NCBI GenBank assembly: GCA_963821755.1 | Contig: CAWGEX010000003.1 | Location: 1,455,414-1,519,413 of the forward strand | Reading direction: 5' to 3' | Length of the DNA stretch: 64,000 nt | Origin: Bog-473 sp963821755 | GTDB lineage: Bacteria > Actinomycetota > Acidimicrobiia > Acidimicrobiales > RAAP-2 | Shown: in pieces, positions 26,259 through 38,018 of the stretch | Layout of the letters: the number at the start of each line of letters is the position of its first letter | Numbering within the stretch: the first letter of the stretch is position 1 | The notes under the pieces: generated by a model | The model's input: the letters and a program-made list of their open reading frames with translations, nothing else | What the model was told of the DNA's origin: nothing | Databases searched by the model: none | Program-made: the position numbers and the translations under genes

Positions 26259-27399
26259 TCAGGAATTTTCGCGTTGTCGGCGCAGTTCGGCTTCCATGAA
26301 GGCTTCGAGGTCGCCGTCGAGCACCGCGTCCACATTGCCGGTCTCATACGAGGTCCGCAAATCTTTGACCAACTGGTACGGGGCCAGGACGTAGGACCGG
26401 ATCTGGTTGCCCCACGCGTTGTCGCCCCGATCACCACTCAGGGCGTTCATCTCGGCCCGACGTTCCTGACGCGCCCGCTCGGCCAACTTGGCTCCGAGGA
26501 TCTGCATGGCCTTGGCCTTGTTCTGATGTTGACTGCGCTCGTTCTGGACCGAGACCACGATCCCGCTGGGGAAATGGGTCAACCGAATGGCCGAGTCGGT
26601 CTTGTTCACGTGCTGGCCACCGGCGCCCGACGACCGGTAGGTGTCGATACGCAGGTCTTTCTCATCGATGTCCACCTCACTCGAGACATCTTCGAGAAAC
26701 GGGGTGACGTCCATGGAAGCGAAACTGGTCTGACGGCGTCGCTGCGAGTCGAAGGGCGACATGCGCACCAGGCGGTGCACGCCGCGCTCGGTGGCCAAGA
26801 GCCCGTAGGCGAACCGCCCGCGCACAATGAACGTGGCCGACAGCAGGCCGGCCTCTTGCCCCTCCGTCGCTTCATCCAACTCGACCGTGAAGCCGCGTCG
26901 CTCCGCCCACCGCTGATACATCCGCAACATCATCTCGGTCCAGTCCTGCGCGTCGGTACCGCCGGCGCCGGCGTGCAGTTCGACCACGGCATCCTTCTCG
27001 TCGTACTCGCCCGAAAAAAGCGATTGCACTTCGAGCGCCGCCAGCCGGGCGCGCAGCCCGTCAACGGATGTCACCAGTTCGGATTCGAACGACGCGTCCG
27101 GTGATCCCTCCGCCCGCGATTCGTCGACCAACTCCACCAACGCCCTGGCTTCACTCAGGTCGTTGCGGAGCCCGCTCAGTTGATCCAGGTCGGCCATGAC
27201 CTGCCCGAGCTCGGTGGTGATGGCTCGCGCCGAATCCCCGTCATTCCACAGGTCGGGTTTGGCCGCTTCTACTTCCAATTCGGCCCGACGTTCGACCAGC
27301 CGGTCCAGCCCCAGGTAGCGCTCGGCCTCGGCCAGCCGGGCCTCGGATTCTTCCAGCTCAGCGGCGAAATCCCGGGGTGCCTCGGCCGCCGACCCCTGG

Positions 27400-27413
<14 letters not shown>
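26259..27413 (-). CDS. prfB: Peptide chain release factor 2
   Basis: RF2 terminates translation at UGA and UAA. The 384-residue product carries the stop-codon recognition tripeptide SPF in RMSPFDSQRRRQT and the peptidyl-hydrolysis motif GGQ in GAGGQHVNKTDSA. The reading frame is continuous, without the programmed +1 frameshift found near the start of prfB in many bacteria. Its ATG at 27413 lies inside the last codons of secA, so translation of the two is coupled. Confidence 0.97.
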
Positions 27414-30192
<2,779 letters not shown>

Positions 30193-30627
30193 GAAGGCTC
30201 AATGCTACCGGTCCCCCAGCCGCCCCGGCCGTCGATGGGGACCGCCGATGAGATTGGGCTGCGTGCGGCTGACCTGGTCTTTGACCCCACACTCGCCTGC
30301 TGCAAGGTTGACGTGCCGGCACCGGCGGCCCGGGGCGTCACCGCCCGCGGACCCTACGGCGCACTCGTGGCGCGCATCCCCTCGTCGCCACCGGCCCCCG
30401 ACAACCGGGAACTCGGTGGGCAGGGCTTACCTCTAAGCCGCACCATGCTCAGCAACCACAAGTTGCCTTACGTGGGTCGTTTTGCCTGCGACTGGCCTCG
30501 ACTTGCAACCACAGACCCGCACGCAGCCCGCGGCCATCCTACGGCGATATCCGAGCGAGGATCGGCTGGGCTGCGTCCCGTGCCCGCGAATTGCGGAATC
30601 GGCATCCGATCGCCTAGTCACAGTGCC
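30193..30627. other. 435-base gap between secA and carbonic anhydrase
   Basis: I see no recognisable gene or RNA here. A plus-strand frame stays open from about 30235 to the carbonic anhydrase start, but its codon use is poor and it matches no family I know. The stretch should hold divergent promoters for secA and the carbonic anhydrase gene. I searched it by eye for tmRNA features, because prfB and ftsEX are often near smpB-ssrA, and found none. Confidence 0.5.
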
Positions 30628-31110
30628 ATGAGCCAGATCACGAAACTCCTCCAGGCCAACGAGGGATACGCCGCCGCCCGGGCCAACGTGGCCGACCCCC
30701 GCCCGGGCCGGCACCTGGCCATCGTGACCTGCATGGACGCCCGCATCGATGTGTTCGCCATCCTCGGCCTCCACCTCGGTGAAGCCCACGTGATCCGCAA
30801 TGCCGGGGGTCGGGTGACCGAAGACGTCCTGCGCAGTTTGGCCCTGTCGTGTCAGGTGCTCGGGGTCGACACCGTCGTCGTCATGCAACACACCAACTGC
30901 GGTCTCGCCGGCGTGACCGACCAGGACCTCCAGAAGCTCACCGGCGCCGACCTCGGCTTCTTCCCGATCGACGACCACGCCGAGGCGCTGCGGGAGGATA
31001 TCGAGCTGCTGGCCGCCACGTCCTACCTGGCGCCGCTGAAGATGATCGCTGGATTTGTCTTCGACGTCGAGAGCGGCCAACTCGACGACCTCGTGCGCTG
31101 GGAGCGTTGA
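30628..31110 (+). CDS. Beta-carbonic anhydrase
   Basis: The 160-residue protein belongs to the short beta class, similar in type to mycobacterial CanA (Rv1284). It interconverts CO2 and bicarbonate. Zinc ligands are visible as CMDAR (Cys, with the Asp-Arg dyad) and HTNCG (His and Cys) about 50 residues later, with the NAGG motif in RNAGGRVTEDVLRSL. The start is ATG 30628. It could supply bicarbonate to the biotin-dependent carboxylases, but there is no direct link in the sequence. Confidence 0.88.
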   Translation: MSQITKLLQANEGYAAARANVADPRPGRHLAIVTCMDARIDVFAILGLHLGEAHVIRNAGGRVTEDVLRSLALSCQVLGVDTVVVMQHTNCGLAGVTDQDLQKLTGADLGFFPIDDHAEALREDIELLAATSYLAPLKMIAGFVFDVESGQLDDLVRWER

Positions 31111-31118
31111 CCCGGTAC

Positions 31119-32150
31119 TCATCCCAGGATCAGCCGGCCGCCGTGGTAGTCGAAGACCACCCAGCCGTAGCGGATGAGTTGATCCGATCCCAGCAGGCCC
31201 GCCTGCCCGATCGGGCCGAACGGGGCGGTGCCGATCAACTGCTTGTACAGGGAGACGCCGGGGATCGACCAGGCCCCGCTGTGCACCAGAGGCGTCGTGA
31301 TGGAGGAACACACGGTGTCCTGACGCTCGGCCAGATCCGAAGGGGCCAAGTTCTCCTTCTTGGCCACCGCCGTATTCACCACCGACTGGGAAGAACCCGT
31401 GTCGACCGTGAAGGTGCGCTTCGGTCCGCCATTGAACCGCAGGGCCACATTGAGCGCCGCCTCGCCCGGCGTCAACACCACGGTGAGAGGCACGGTCGTG
31501 CCGGTCTGGCCTTCGGTCACGGTGGCTGGCGGAGGCGGGCCGACGGGGCCATGCACGACATCGCTCCCGGTTGGTGCCGGGCCTTCGGGACCACCCAACG
31601 TCAGAGTCTGACCCGTGAAGTCAATCCGCACGGCGCCGAAACGGCTCAAGACGTCGGAACCGAGGAGCCCCACCGGTTGGCCCTTCACGCCGAAGTCGGG
31701 CAGCGTGGCCGCCGTCAACGACTGTGGCGACAGTGCCAGGCCGGCGACTGACCAGGTCGTGACGGCCGCCGGTTGGGCGGTTCCGACACACCCCACCCCG
31801 GCGAACTCCTGCGCCGGGCCCACGTGGTCGAGGTGAAGTTGATTGGCCAGGCTTGTGGCAATGATGGACTCCCCGGCTCCCGAGTCCACGACGAAGGCGA
31901 ACGGTCCCTTCCCGTCAATGCACACGTTGACCATTTCGGCCACCTGTCCGGCCTTCTCGCTCACCGTGATGGGGAGGCGGGTCGCTCCACCCGCCAGTGA
32001 GGTTGCTCCCCCACAACCGGCGGTGACCGGCGGCAGGGTGAAGTTGACGTTTGGTTCCACATGGACGGTGGCTGCTGCTCTGCCGCTGCTGCCGCATCCG
32101 GTCAGGACGACAGCCACCAAGAGGATGGCCGTGGCCACGGAACGGGGCAT
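31119..32150 (-). CDS. Lipoprotein with two retropepsin-like aspartyl protease domains
   Basis: A 343-residue protein starting at ATG 32150 with a lipoprotein signal ending in the lipobox LTGC. Two repeats each have a DSG/DTG active-site motif: FVVDSGAGES (about residue 85) and FTVDTGSSQS (about residue 245), each followed by a strand with a Gly-Leu-Leu-Gly-Ser-Asp motif (GLLGSDVLSRFG and GLLGSDQLIRYG). This is a tandem pair of retropepsin-like domains; retropepsins normally dimerise through one such domain per chain, so an internal pseudo-dimer is possible. It sits at the downstream end of the polysaccharide cluster, six bases after a glycosyltransferase. Confidence 0.8.
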   Translation of the reverse strand: MPRSVATAILLVAVVLTGCGSSGRAAATVHVEPNVNFTLPPVTAGCGGATSLAGGATRLPITVSEKAGQVAEMVNVCIDGKGPFAFVVDSGAGESIIATSLANQLHLDHVGPAQEFAGVGCVGTAQPAAVTTWSVAGLALSPQSLTAATLPDFGVKGQPVGLLGSDVLSRFGAVRIDFTGQTLTLGGPEGPAPTGSDVVHGPVGPPPPATVTEGQTGTTVPLTVVLTPGEAALNVALRFNGGPKRTFTVDTGSSQSVVNTAVAKKENLAPSDLAERQDTVCSSITTPLVHSGAWSIPGVSLYKQLIGTAPFGPIGQAGLLGSDQLIRYGWVVFDYHGGRLILG

Positions 32151-32155
32151 GACGA

Positions 32156-33034
32156 CTACTTCGTGGTGGCCAGGCGGATCGTGGCCATGACGACGCGCAG
32201 GCCCAAGACGACGACGGCCAGCGGGAGGGCGGCCCGGCGCCATCCCGAAGTGGTCCGAACGGTGAATCGAAGAGCCGAGCGATGGTGGGCCAGCATCATC
32301 TTGTAGGGATGCCGGGCCGTGCTCACTCCTTGCGTGTGGGTGATGTTGGCCGCGCCTGCGAAACCGATGCCCCACCCGGCGCGGTGGGCCCGCCAACACA
32401 AGTCCATGTCTTCGGCGTACATGAAGTAGGCCTCATCGAATCCCCCCAACTCCTCGAGGGCATCGCGCCGGGCCAGGAAACACGAGCCCGAGATCCAGCC
32501 GGCTTCGGCCACGGCATCGCCCTCTGGCGCCCCCGGGTTGTAGCGCTTGGTGAAACGGTTCTCCGGGTTGAACAGGGCGAAAAGCGCATGACCCGCCGCG
32601 TCGGTGAAGTCGGGGAACTGGCGCACCGACGGGTACACCGTCCCGTCCTCGTTGTAGATACGAGGTCCGACCATGGCCCAGGCTGGTCGCTCCTCGAGGA
32701 CGCGGCGGAGTTCGGTGAGCGCTCCGGAGTGCACCCGGAGGTCCGGATTGCACACGAGGACCCACCGCGGGAGGGGCGACATGCCCGCCAGCACGGCGAG
32801 CCCGCGATTCACGCCGGCGCCGAAACCGACGTTCTTCTCCGGGCGCAGGACCACCAGATCGGCCTCTGGATGCTCGGTCGTCAACGAGGCCAAGGCCGTG
32901 CCGACACTCCTCGGTCCACCGTTTTCGACCACGACCACCCGGTCGGCCCCGTCACTCAGCAGTGATCGAACGCATTGCGCCAGGAGCGACCCCGCGTTGT
33001 GATCCACCACGACGGCGGCAATCTGGCTGGGCAC
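32156..33034 (-). CDS. Family 2 glycosyltransferase, WbbL/rhamnosyltransferase-like
   Basis: The 292-residue GT-A enzyme starts SQIAAVVVDHNAG, has NVGFGAGVNRGL, the DxD-like CNPDLRV, GWISGSCFLARRDALEELGGFDEAYFMYAEDMDLCWRA and a C-terminal hydrophobic anchor (ALPLAVVVLGLRVVMA). The pattern resembles WbbL, which adds rhamnose to the GlcNAc lipid of the arabinogalactan linker, and other dTDP-rhamnose-using enzymes. The rmlB and rmlD genes upstream on the same strand would provide its donor. The exact acceptor is unknown. Confidence 0.82.
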   Translation of the reverse strand: MPSQIAAVVVDHNAGSLLAQCVRSLLSDGADRVVVVENGGPRSVGTALASLTTEHPEADLVVLRPEKNVGFGAGVNRGLAVLAGMSPLPRWVLVCNPDLRVHSGALTELRRVLEERPAWAMVGPRIYNEDGTVYPSVRQFPDFTDAAGHALFALFNPENRFTKRYNPGAPEGDAVAEAGWISGSCFLARRDALEELGGFDEAYFMYAEDMDLCWRAHRAGWGIGFAGAANITHTQGVSTARHPYKMMLAHHRSALRFTVRTTSGWRRAALPLAVVVLGLRVVMATIRLATTK

Positions 33035-33041
33035 CCGGAGT

Positions 33042-33788
33042 TCAAAAATCCTTGGTGAAGCGGAAGCGGATCAGGGCCGCCATGGCGCCGAAGCCGTCGC
33101 GCCATGTGATCTTCTTGCCCTCATTGGCCTCCCGCCCGGCATAGGAGATCGGCACCTCGTAGATACGGAAGCCTCGACGCATGACCTTGGCGGTGATCTC
33201 AGGCTCGAATTCGAATCGATCCGACACGATGGTGATGCCCTTGAGCACCTCGACGTCGAACAGCTTGTAACACGTCTCCATGTCGGAAAGCGTGGAGCTG
33301 TAGAGGACGTTGGTCACCAGGGAGAGCAGGCGGTTGCCGAACCAGTGCAGCGGCAGCATGTTCTTGCGCTCACCGGTGAAGCGGCTGCCGTACACCACTC
33401 GGGCCTTGCCCTTCAAGATGGGTTCCAGCAACCGCGGCCAGTCGTCGGGGTCGTATTCCAGGTCGGCATCTTGAATCAGGAGCAGGTCGCCCGTCATGGA
33501 CTCCATCCCGGTACGGATGGCCGCGCCCTTGCCCTGATTGTGCGTGTGCCGGATGACCCGGACGGTCGAGTCCTCCAGCGCCTGGAGAACCTTGTCCGAC
33601 CCATCGCTCGAGCCATCGTCCACCACGATCACCTGCAGGGTGAGGGGGATCTCGACGGCGCGTATGCGGCGGATGATCTCGGCCACGGTCGACCGCTCGT
33701 TGTAGACCGGGATGAGCACGGTGAGGCTGCGAAAGGTGCGCAACGGGGGCGGGCCCGTGTCATTTTCGCTGAGGGCGTCAGTCGTCAT
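33042..33788 (-). CDS. Family 2 glycosyltransferase, dolichol-phosphate mannosyltransferase-like
   Basis: A 248-residue GT-A enzyme with LTVLIPVYNERSTV, VVDDGSSDGSD, GKGAAIRTGM and the DxD motif in LIQDADLEYDP, ending with PISYAGREANEGKKI. This matches polyprenyl-phosphate glycosyltransferases that load mannose or glucose onto a lipid carrier. No membrane helices follow the catalytic domain. It lies between the rhamnosyltransferase-like gene and the UDP-xylose synthase gene and overlaps the latter by ATGA. Confidence 0.82.
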   Translation of the reverse strand: MTTDALSENDTGPPPLRTFRSLTVLIPVYNERSTVAEIIRRIRAVEIPLTLQVIVVDDGSSDGSDKVLQALEDSTVRVIRHTHNQGKGAAIRTGMESMTGDLLLIQDADLEYDPDDWPRLLEPILKGKARVVYGSRFTGERKNMLPLHWFGNRLLSLVTNVLYSSTLSDMETCYKLFDVEVLKGITIVSDRFEFEPEITAKVMRRGFRIYEVPISYAGREANEGKKITWRDGFGAMAALIRFRFTKDF

Positions 33789-34732
33789 GGCACAACCACC
33801 TTTGTCGCCAGATATTCGATCGTGCGTGCAATGCCGTCTCGCAATTCAGTAGAAGGTGACCACCCCAACTGTTCGGTCGCCAGTGTGATGTCGGGGCAGC
33901 GTCGGGTGGGGTCATCGGTCGGTAAGGCCTCGTAGACAATGGAGGAAGGTGAGCCTGACACCTCTAAGACCACTTCGGCCAACTCGAGCACGGTGCGCTC
34001 GTCGGGGTTACCCACATTGACCGGGCCGGTCAGCGACGAGTCCAACAGCGCCACCAGGCCGGCGATCTCGTCGTCGACGTAGCACAGGCTGCGGGTCTGT
34101 GACCCGTCGCCGTACACCGTGAGCGGGTCTCCCCGCAGGGCCTGGACGATGAAGTTGGACACGACGCGCCCGTCTCCTGGAGCCAGGCGTGGTCCGTAGG
34201 TGTTGAAGATGCGGGCGATCCCGACATTCACGTCGTACTCACGATGCATGGCCATGGTGAGGCTCTCGGAGAACCGCTTGGCCTCGTCGTAGACGCTTCG
34301 CGGCCCGGTGGAGTCGACATTGCCCCGGTAGGACTCGATCTGTGGGTGCACCTCGGGGTCGCCGTAGATCTCGCTCGTGCTCGCCATGAGGAACCGCGCC
34401 TTGTGCTCCCGGGCCAGCTCCAACAGTCGGCGGGTACCTTCACTGCCGACGGCGAGCGTGGCCAGGGGCCGGCGCAGGTAGGCCGGTGGTGAAGCTGGGC
34501 TGGCCAAGTTGCACACGGCGTCGATGTGGGCGCTTCCTTCCAACTCGACCTTCTCACTGACGTCGGTCACGACCAGGGTGAAGTGCTCGTCGTCGAGGAG
34601 GTGAGCGACATTGTCACGGCTGCCGGTGGAGAGATCATCGAGGCAGATGACCGAGTCACCACGTCCGATCAAGTGATCACACAGATGCGAGCCCAGGAAC
34701 CCGGCTCCCCCCGCCACCACCACTCGGCTCAT
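33785..34732 (-). CDS. UDP-glucuronate decarboxylase (UDP-xylose synthase) type epimerase
   Basis: A 315-residue SDR with the NAD loop GGAGFLGSHLCDHL at its start, NLASPASPPAYLRRP, TSEIYGDPEVHPQ and the catalytic YDEAKRFSE, followed by RIFNTYGPR. These are features of UXS, which converts UDP-glucuronate to UDP-xylose. UDP-glucose dehydrogenase directly precedes it, with a 4-base overlap, and supplies UDP-glucuronate. I chose ATG 34732; upstream residues run into that gene. Confidence 0.87.
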   Translation of the reverse strand: MSRVVVAGGAGFLGSHLCDHLIGRGDSVICLDDLSTGSRDNVAHLLDDEHFTLVVTDVSEKVELEGSAHIDAVCNLASPASPPAYLRRPLATLAVGSEGTRRLLELAREHKARFLMASTSEIYGDPEVHPQIESYRGNVDSTGPRSVYDEAKRFSESLTMAMHREYDVNVGIARIFNTYGPRLAPGDGRVVSNFIVQALRGDPLTVYGDGSQTRSLCYVDDEIAGLVALLDSSLTGPVNVGNPDERTVLELAEVVLEVSGSPSSIVYEALPTDDPTRRCPDITLATEQLGWSPSTELRDGIARTIEYLATKVVVP

Positions 34733-36072
34733 CGGCGTCCGATCCCGTCGTAGAGGAAACCCATGCGGCGCACGGCCGCCGGATCCAACAGGTTCCGGGC
34801 GTCGACAATAGAGGGCGAAGCCATGACCGAGGCGACGCGGTTGAAGTCGACCCAGCGAAACTCGTCCCACTCGGTCAGCACCACGACCACCGACGCGCCG
34901 GTGGCCGCTTCGTAGGGATCGGCCCGCAACTGCAGGCCGCGCAGATCATCGCCCACGGTTTCGCCATCGGCGGGGAATTCGCCCAACACGGTCGGGTCAA
35001 AGGCCTGCACCACCGCACCCAAGGCGGCCAGGCGCCCGGCGATTTCCACGCTCGGAGAATCGCGACGGTCGTCGGTGTTCGCCTTGAAGGTGAGGCCCCA
35101 TACGGCCACGGTCACGCCCTCCACCGAGCCGCGGCAGGCCGCCACCACCTTGGACACCACCCGAGCGAGCTGCTGCTCATTGCTGTCGATGGCGCCGGCC
35201 AGGAGGGAGAAGTCGTAACCGGACTCCCGGGCAATGTGCAGCAGGGCGCGCGTGTCCTTGGGCAGGCAGGACCCGCCCCATCCCGGTCCGGGCCGCAGGA
35301 ACTCAAAACCGATGCGCTTGTCGTACCCCAATCCGAGCATCACATCGCGTACGTCGGCTCCCACCTCTTCGCAGAGGCCAGCGACGGCATTGACATAGCT
35401 CAGCTTGGTCGCCAAGAAGGCGTTGGAGGCGTACTTGATCGTCTCGGACGTGGTGGCATCCGTGACGATGAGGGGCGCGCCGGTGGCGGCGAACAAACCG
35501 CCGACCAGGGCGGCAGCTTGCGCATCGTCGGCTCCGACCACCAACCGATCGGGGTGGAGGCTGTCCTGGACCGCCGAGCCCTCGCGAAGGAATTCCGGAT
35601 TCGAGACGACCCGGACATCGGGTCGGCCGATGACCTCTTCGACCATGGTGGCCGAACCGACCGGGACCGTCGACTTGTTGACCACGATGGCCCCGGGCAT
35701 GAGATGCTCGCCCACTTCTTTCGCCGCCGACTCGACATAGGACAGGTCGGCCGACCCATCGTCACCTTGTGGCGTGGGCACGCACAGGAACACGAACTCG
35801 GCCCCCTGGACCGCCTCGACGGCCGAGGCCGTAAAGCGAAGGGTGCGGGCCAGCACGCTCTCGGCCACCAGGTCGTCCAATCCGGCCTCGACGATAGGCA
35901 TTTTCCCGCTACACAGCGCGGCCAGGCGGGTTTCGTCACGCTCGGCCAGCACCACCCGGTGGCCGAAATGCGCCAAGGTGGCGGCCGTGGGCAGGCCCAC
36001 ATAGCCAGCGCCGATCACTGCCACCGTGCGCGACTCGTTTCGCCCGTGGCGTGAATGCGAGCGAATCGTCAC
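34729..36072 (-). CDS. UDP-glucose 6-dehydrogenase
   Basis: A 447-residue enzyme oxidising UDP-glucose to UDP-glucuronate. It shows the NAD loop VIGAGYVGLPTAATLAHFG, VPTPQGDDGSADLSYV, the STVPVGSA region, ASNAFLATKLSYVNAVAGLCE, the catalytic Cys in GPGWGGSCLPKDT (family GxGGxCxPKD), and the C-terminal GLTFKANTDDRRDSPS. It overlaps the next gene by ATGA and is four bases short of the upstream rmlD. It is probably part of one polysaccharide operon. Confidence 0.95.
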   Translation of the reverse strand: MTIRSHSRHGRNESRTVAVIGAGYVGLPTAATLAHFGHRVVLAERDETRLAALCSGKMPIVEAGLDDLVAESVLARTLRFTASAVEAVQGAEFVFLCVPTPQGDDGSADLSYVESAAKEVGEHLMPGAIVVNKSTVPVGSATMVEEVIGRPDVRVVSNPEFLREGSAVQDSLHPDRLVVGADDAQAAALVGGLFAATGAPLIVTDATTSETIKYASNAFLATKLSYVNAVAGLCEEVGADVRDVMLGLGYDKRIGFEFLRPGPGWGGSCLPKDTRALLHIARESGYDFSLLAGAIDSNEQQLARVVSKVVAACRGSVEGVTVAVWGLTFKANTDDRRDSPSVEIAGRLAALGAVVQAFDPTVLGEFPADGETVGDDLRGLQLRADPYEAATGASVVVVLTEWDEFRWVDFNRVASVMASPSIVDARNLLDPAAVRRMGFLYDGIGRR

Positions 36073-36983
36073 GTTGGCGCCTCCTGACCTTGTAGTGCGG
36101 TGACCAGCCGAGTCAGACCATCCTGCCAGTCCGGGAGAGCAGGAAGCCCGCTCAGGCGCAGGGCCATGTTGTCGAGGACCGAATTGGCCGGACGGGGCGC
36201 CGGAAGAGGGTATTCGGCCGTCGTGATGGGCAGCACCCGCTCGGGATCGTCACCGACGGCCTCCACCACGGCCCGCACGAAGCCCCACCAGGTGGTGGCC
36301 CCGCCGTTGGTGACGTGGAAGAGGCCGGGGCGCCGATCCAGGCCGAGGGTGATGAGCGCCGGGGCCAGATCGGCCGTGAAGGTGGGTGACCCGTGCTGGT
36401 CGTCGACGAAGCGCAGGATGCCGTCCCCCGCGAGCAAACGGAGAGCGGTCTTCACCATGTTCTTCCCGTGGGCCCCGCAGACCCACGAGGTGCGCACGAT
36501 GGTCGACCCCGGCGGGCATTCCCGCTCGCCGCCCAGCTTGCTGGCCCCGTAGACCGACTGGGGGTTCGGGGCGTCCCACTCGTTGTAGGGCCGGGGAGAT
36601 GTTCCGTCGAAGACGTAGTCGGTGGAGACGTAGACCAGGTGGGCGCCGAGCGCCGTCGCCGCTTCGGCCACATTGCGCGTCCCCACGGCGTTGACGGCAT
36701 AGGCCAGGTCGATCTCGCTTTCGCAGGCGTCGACCGCCGTCAGCGCCCCGGCGTGCAGAACCACATCGGGCCCGAACGAGTGCATGACGTGCTGGACCGC
36801 GGCGCGGTTGTCGACCGGCATGTTGCCGATATCCGTGGCCAGGACGTCGTGGGCCAGCTCGGGCATCGGTCCTTCGGGAGCCAACAGATTGACGCGGCGA
36901 CCGCCGAGCGGGACACGCCCGGCAAGCGCGTCCAGCAGGTCGCGTCCGAGCTGCCCGTCAGCGCCGGTAATGAGGATGCGCAT
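36069..36983 (-). CDS. rmlD: dTDP-4-dehydrorhamnose reductase
   Basis: A 304-residue SDR, the last step of dTDP-rhamnose synthesis. It has ITGADGQLGRDL at the N-terminus, HAGALTAVDACE, YVSTDYVFDGTSPRPY, the catalytic YGASKLGGE and TSWVCGAHGKNMV. The start is ATG 36983; the long upstream open frame belongs to rmlB. It overlaps the UDP-glucose dehydrogenase gene by ATGA. Confidence 0.93.
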   Translation of the reverse strand: MRILITGADGQLGRDLLDALAGRVPLGGRRVNLLAPEGPMPELAHDVLATDIGNMPVDNRAAVQHVMHSFGPDVVLHAGALTAVDACESEIDLAYAVNAVGTRNVAEAATALGAHLVYVSTDYVFDGTSPRPYNEWDAPNPQSVYGASKLGGERECPPGSTIVRTSWVCGAHGKNMVKTALRLLAGDGILRFVDDQHGSPTFTADLAPALITLGLDRRPGLFHVTNGGATTWWGFVRAVVEAVGDDPERVLPITTAEYPLPAPRPANSVLDNMALRLSGLPALPDWQDGLTRLVTALQGQEAPT

Positions 36984-36997
36984 GCTGGAGATCGGCC

Positions 36998-38007
36998 TCA
37001 GCCGGCCGATCCCCAGCCGGCTTCGACGACGGGGGCTCGGGACAGCAGGGGTTCCCACCAGGCGCGGTTGTCGGCATACCAGGCCACGGTGGCGGCCAGC
37101 CCGTCCTCCCACGAGATTGTGGGCTCCCAGTTCAGCTGGGAACGGATCTTGCTGGCATCGAGCAGATAACGGCGGTCGTGTCCAGGACGGTCGGGCACGA
37201 TCTCCTTCAGCGACGCGGGCTTGCCCAGGGTGGCCAGGACCAGGTCGGCGATCTCCATGATGGATGCCTCGACGCCACTCCCCACGTGATACGTCTCGCC
37301 AATTTTCGCCACGATGGAGGACCGCCTCAATGGCCGTGCAGTGATCACGCACGTGCAACCATTCGCGCCGGTTCTGCGTCGTGGCGTACAGGGTCAGGTA
37401 TCTTGTCGTTGAGGGCCGCCGTGGTGAAGACCGGTATGACTTTCTCGGGGAACTGAAAGGGACCGTAATTGTTGGAGCAATTCGTGATGGTGACCGGCAA
37501 CCCGTAGGTCTCGCCGTAGGCGCGCACCGCGTGGTCCGCCCCCGCCTTGCTGGCGTTGTACGGCGTCCGGGGACGATAGGGGGAGTCCTCGGTGAAGACC
37601 TCGTCGGAGTCCAGCGCCAGATCGCCATACACCTCGCATGTACTGATGTGATGAAACCGCCCCACCTCGGCCTGGCGGGCCGCCTCCAGCATGGTCTGCG
37701 TGCCGAGCACGTTGGTGCGGAAGAACAATCCGGGGTTGAGGACGGCCAGGCTGTTGTGCGACTCGGCCGCAAAGTGAACGATGGTGTCGATCTCGTGGTC
37801 CCGCAGCGTCTTCTCGGCCAGCGCACCGTCGCAAATGTCGCCTTGCACGAAGGCGATCTGGTCCTCGACATCGGCCAGGTTGGGTCGGTTGCCGGCATAG
37901 GTGAGCACGTCGTACGCAACGACGTGGTCCTCGGGATGTTGTTCCACCCAGTAGCGGACGAAGTTTGACCCGATGAACCCGGCACCTCCCGTCACGAGAA
38001 GGCGCAT
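36998..38007 (-). pseudogene. rmlB: dTDP-glucose 4,6-dehydratase with two frameshifts
   Basis: The N-terminal two-thirds reads in frame from ATG 38007: GGAGFIGSNFVRY, HFAAESHNSLAV, STCEVYGDL, the catalytic YNASKAGAD, and NYGPFQFPEKVIP. Near 37395 it shifts frame, and LTLYATTQNRREWLHVRDHC is in a second frame. Near 37305 it shifts again to KIGETYHVGSGVEA in a third. Both shifts equal one extra base on the coding strand (or two lost). The joined protein is about 335 residues, the normal length, with all landmarks. Sequence error is likely because rmlD and the rest of the operon are intact, but real inactivation is possible. Confidence 0.88.
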
Positions 38008-38018
38008 GGCGTCGCACT

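Noticed and set aside
30235..30627. Possible extra gene reading MGTADEIGLRAADLV upstream of the carbonic anhydrase
   Set aside because: Open frame but no family match, poor codon character and no ribosome-binding site; the ATG at 30628 already gives the usual carbonic anhydrase length.
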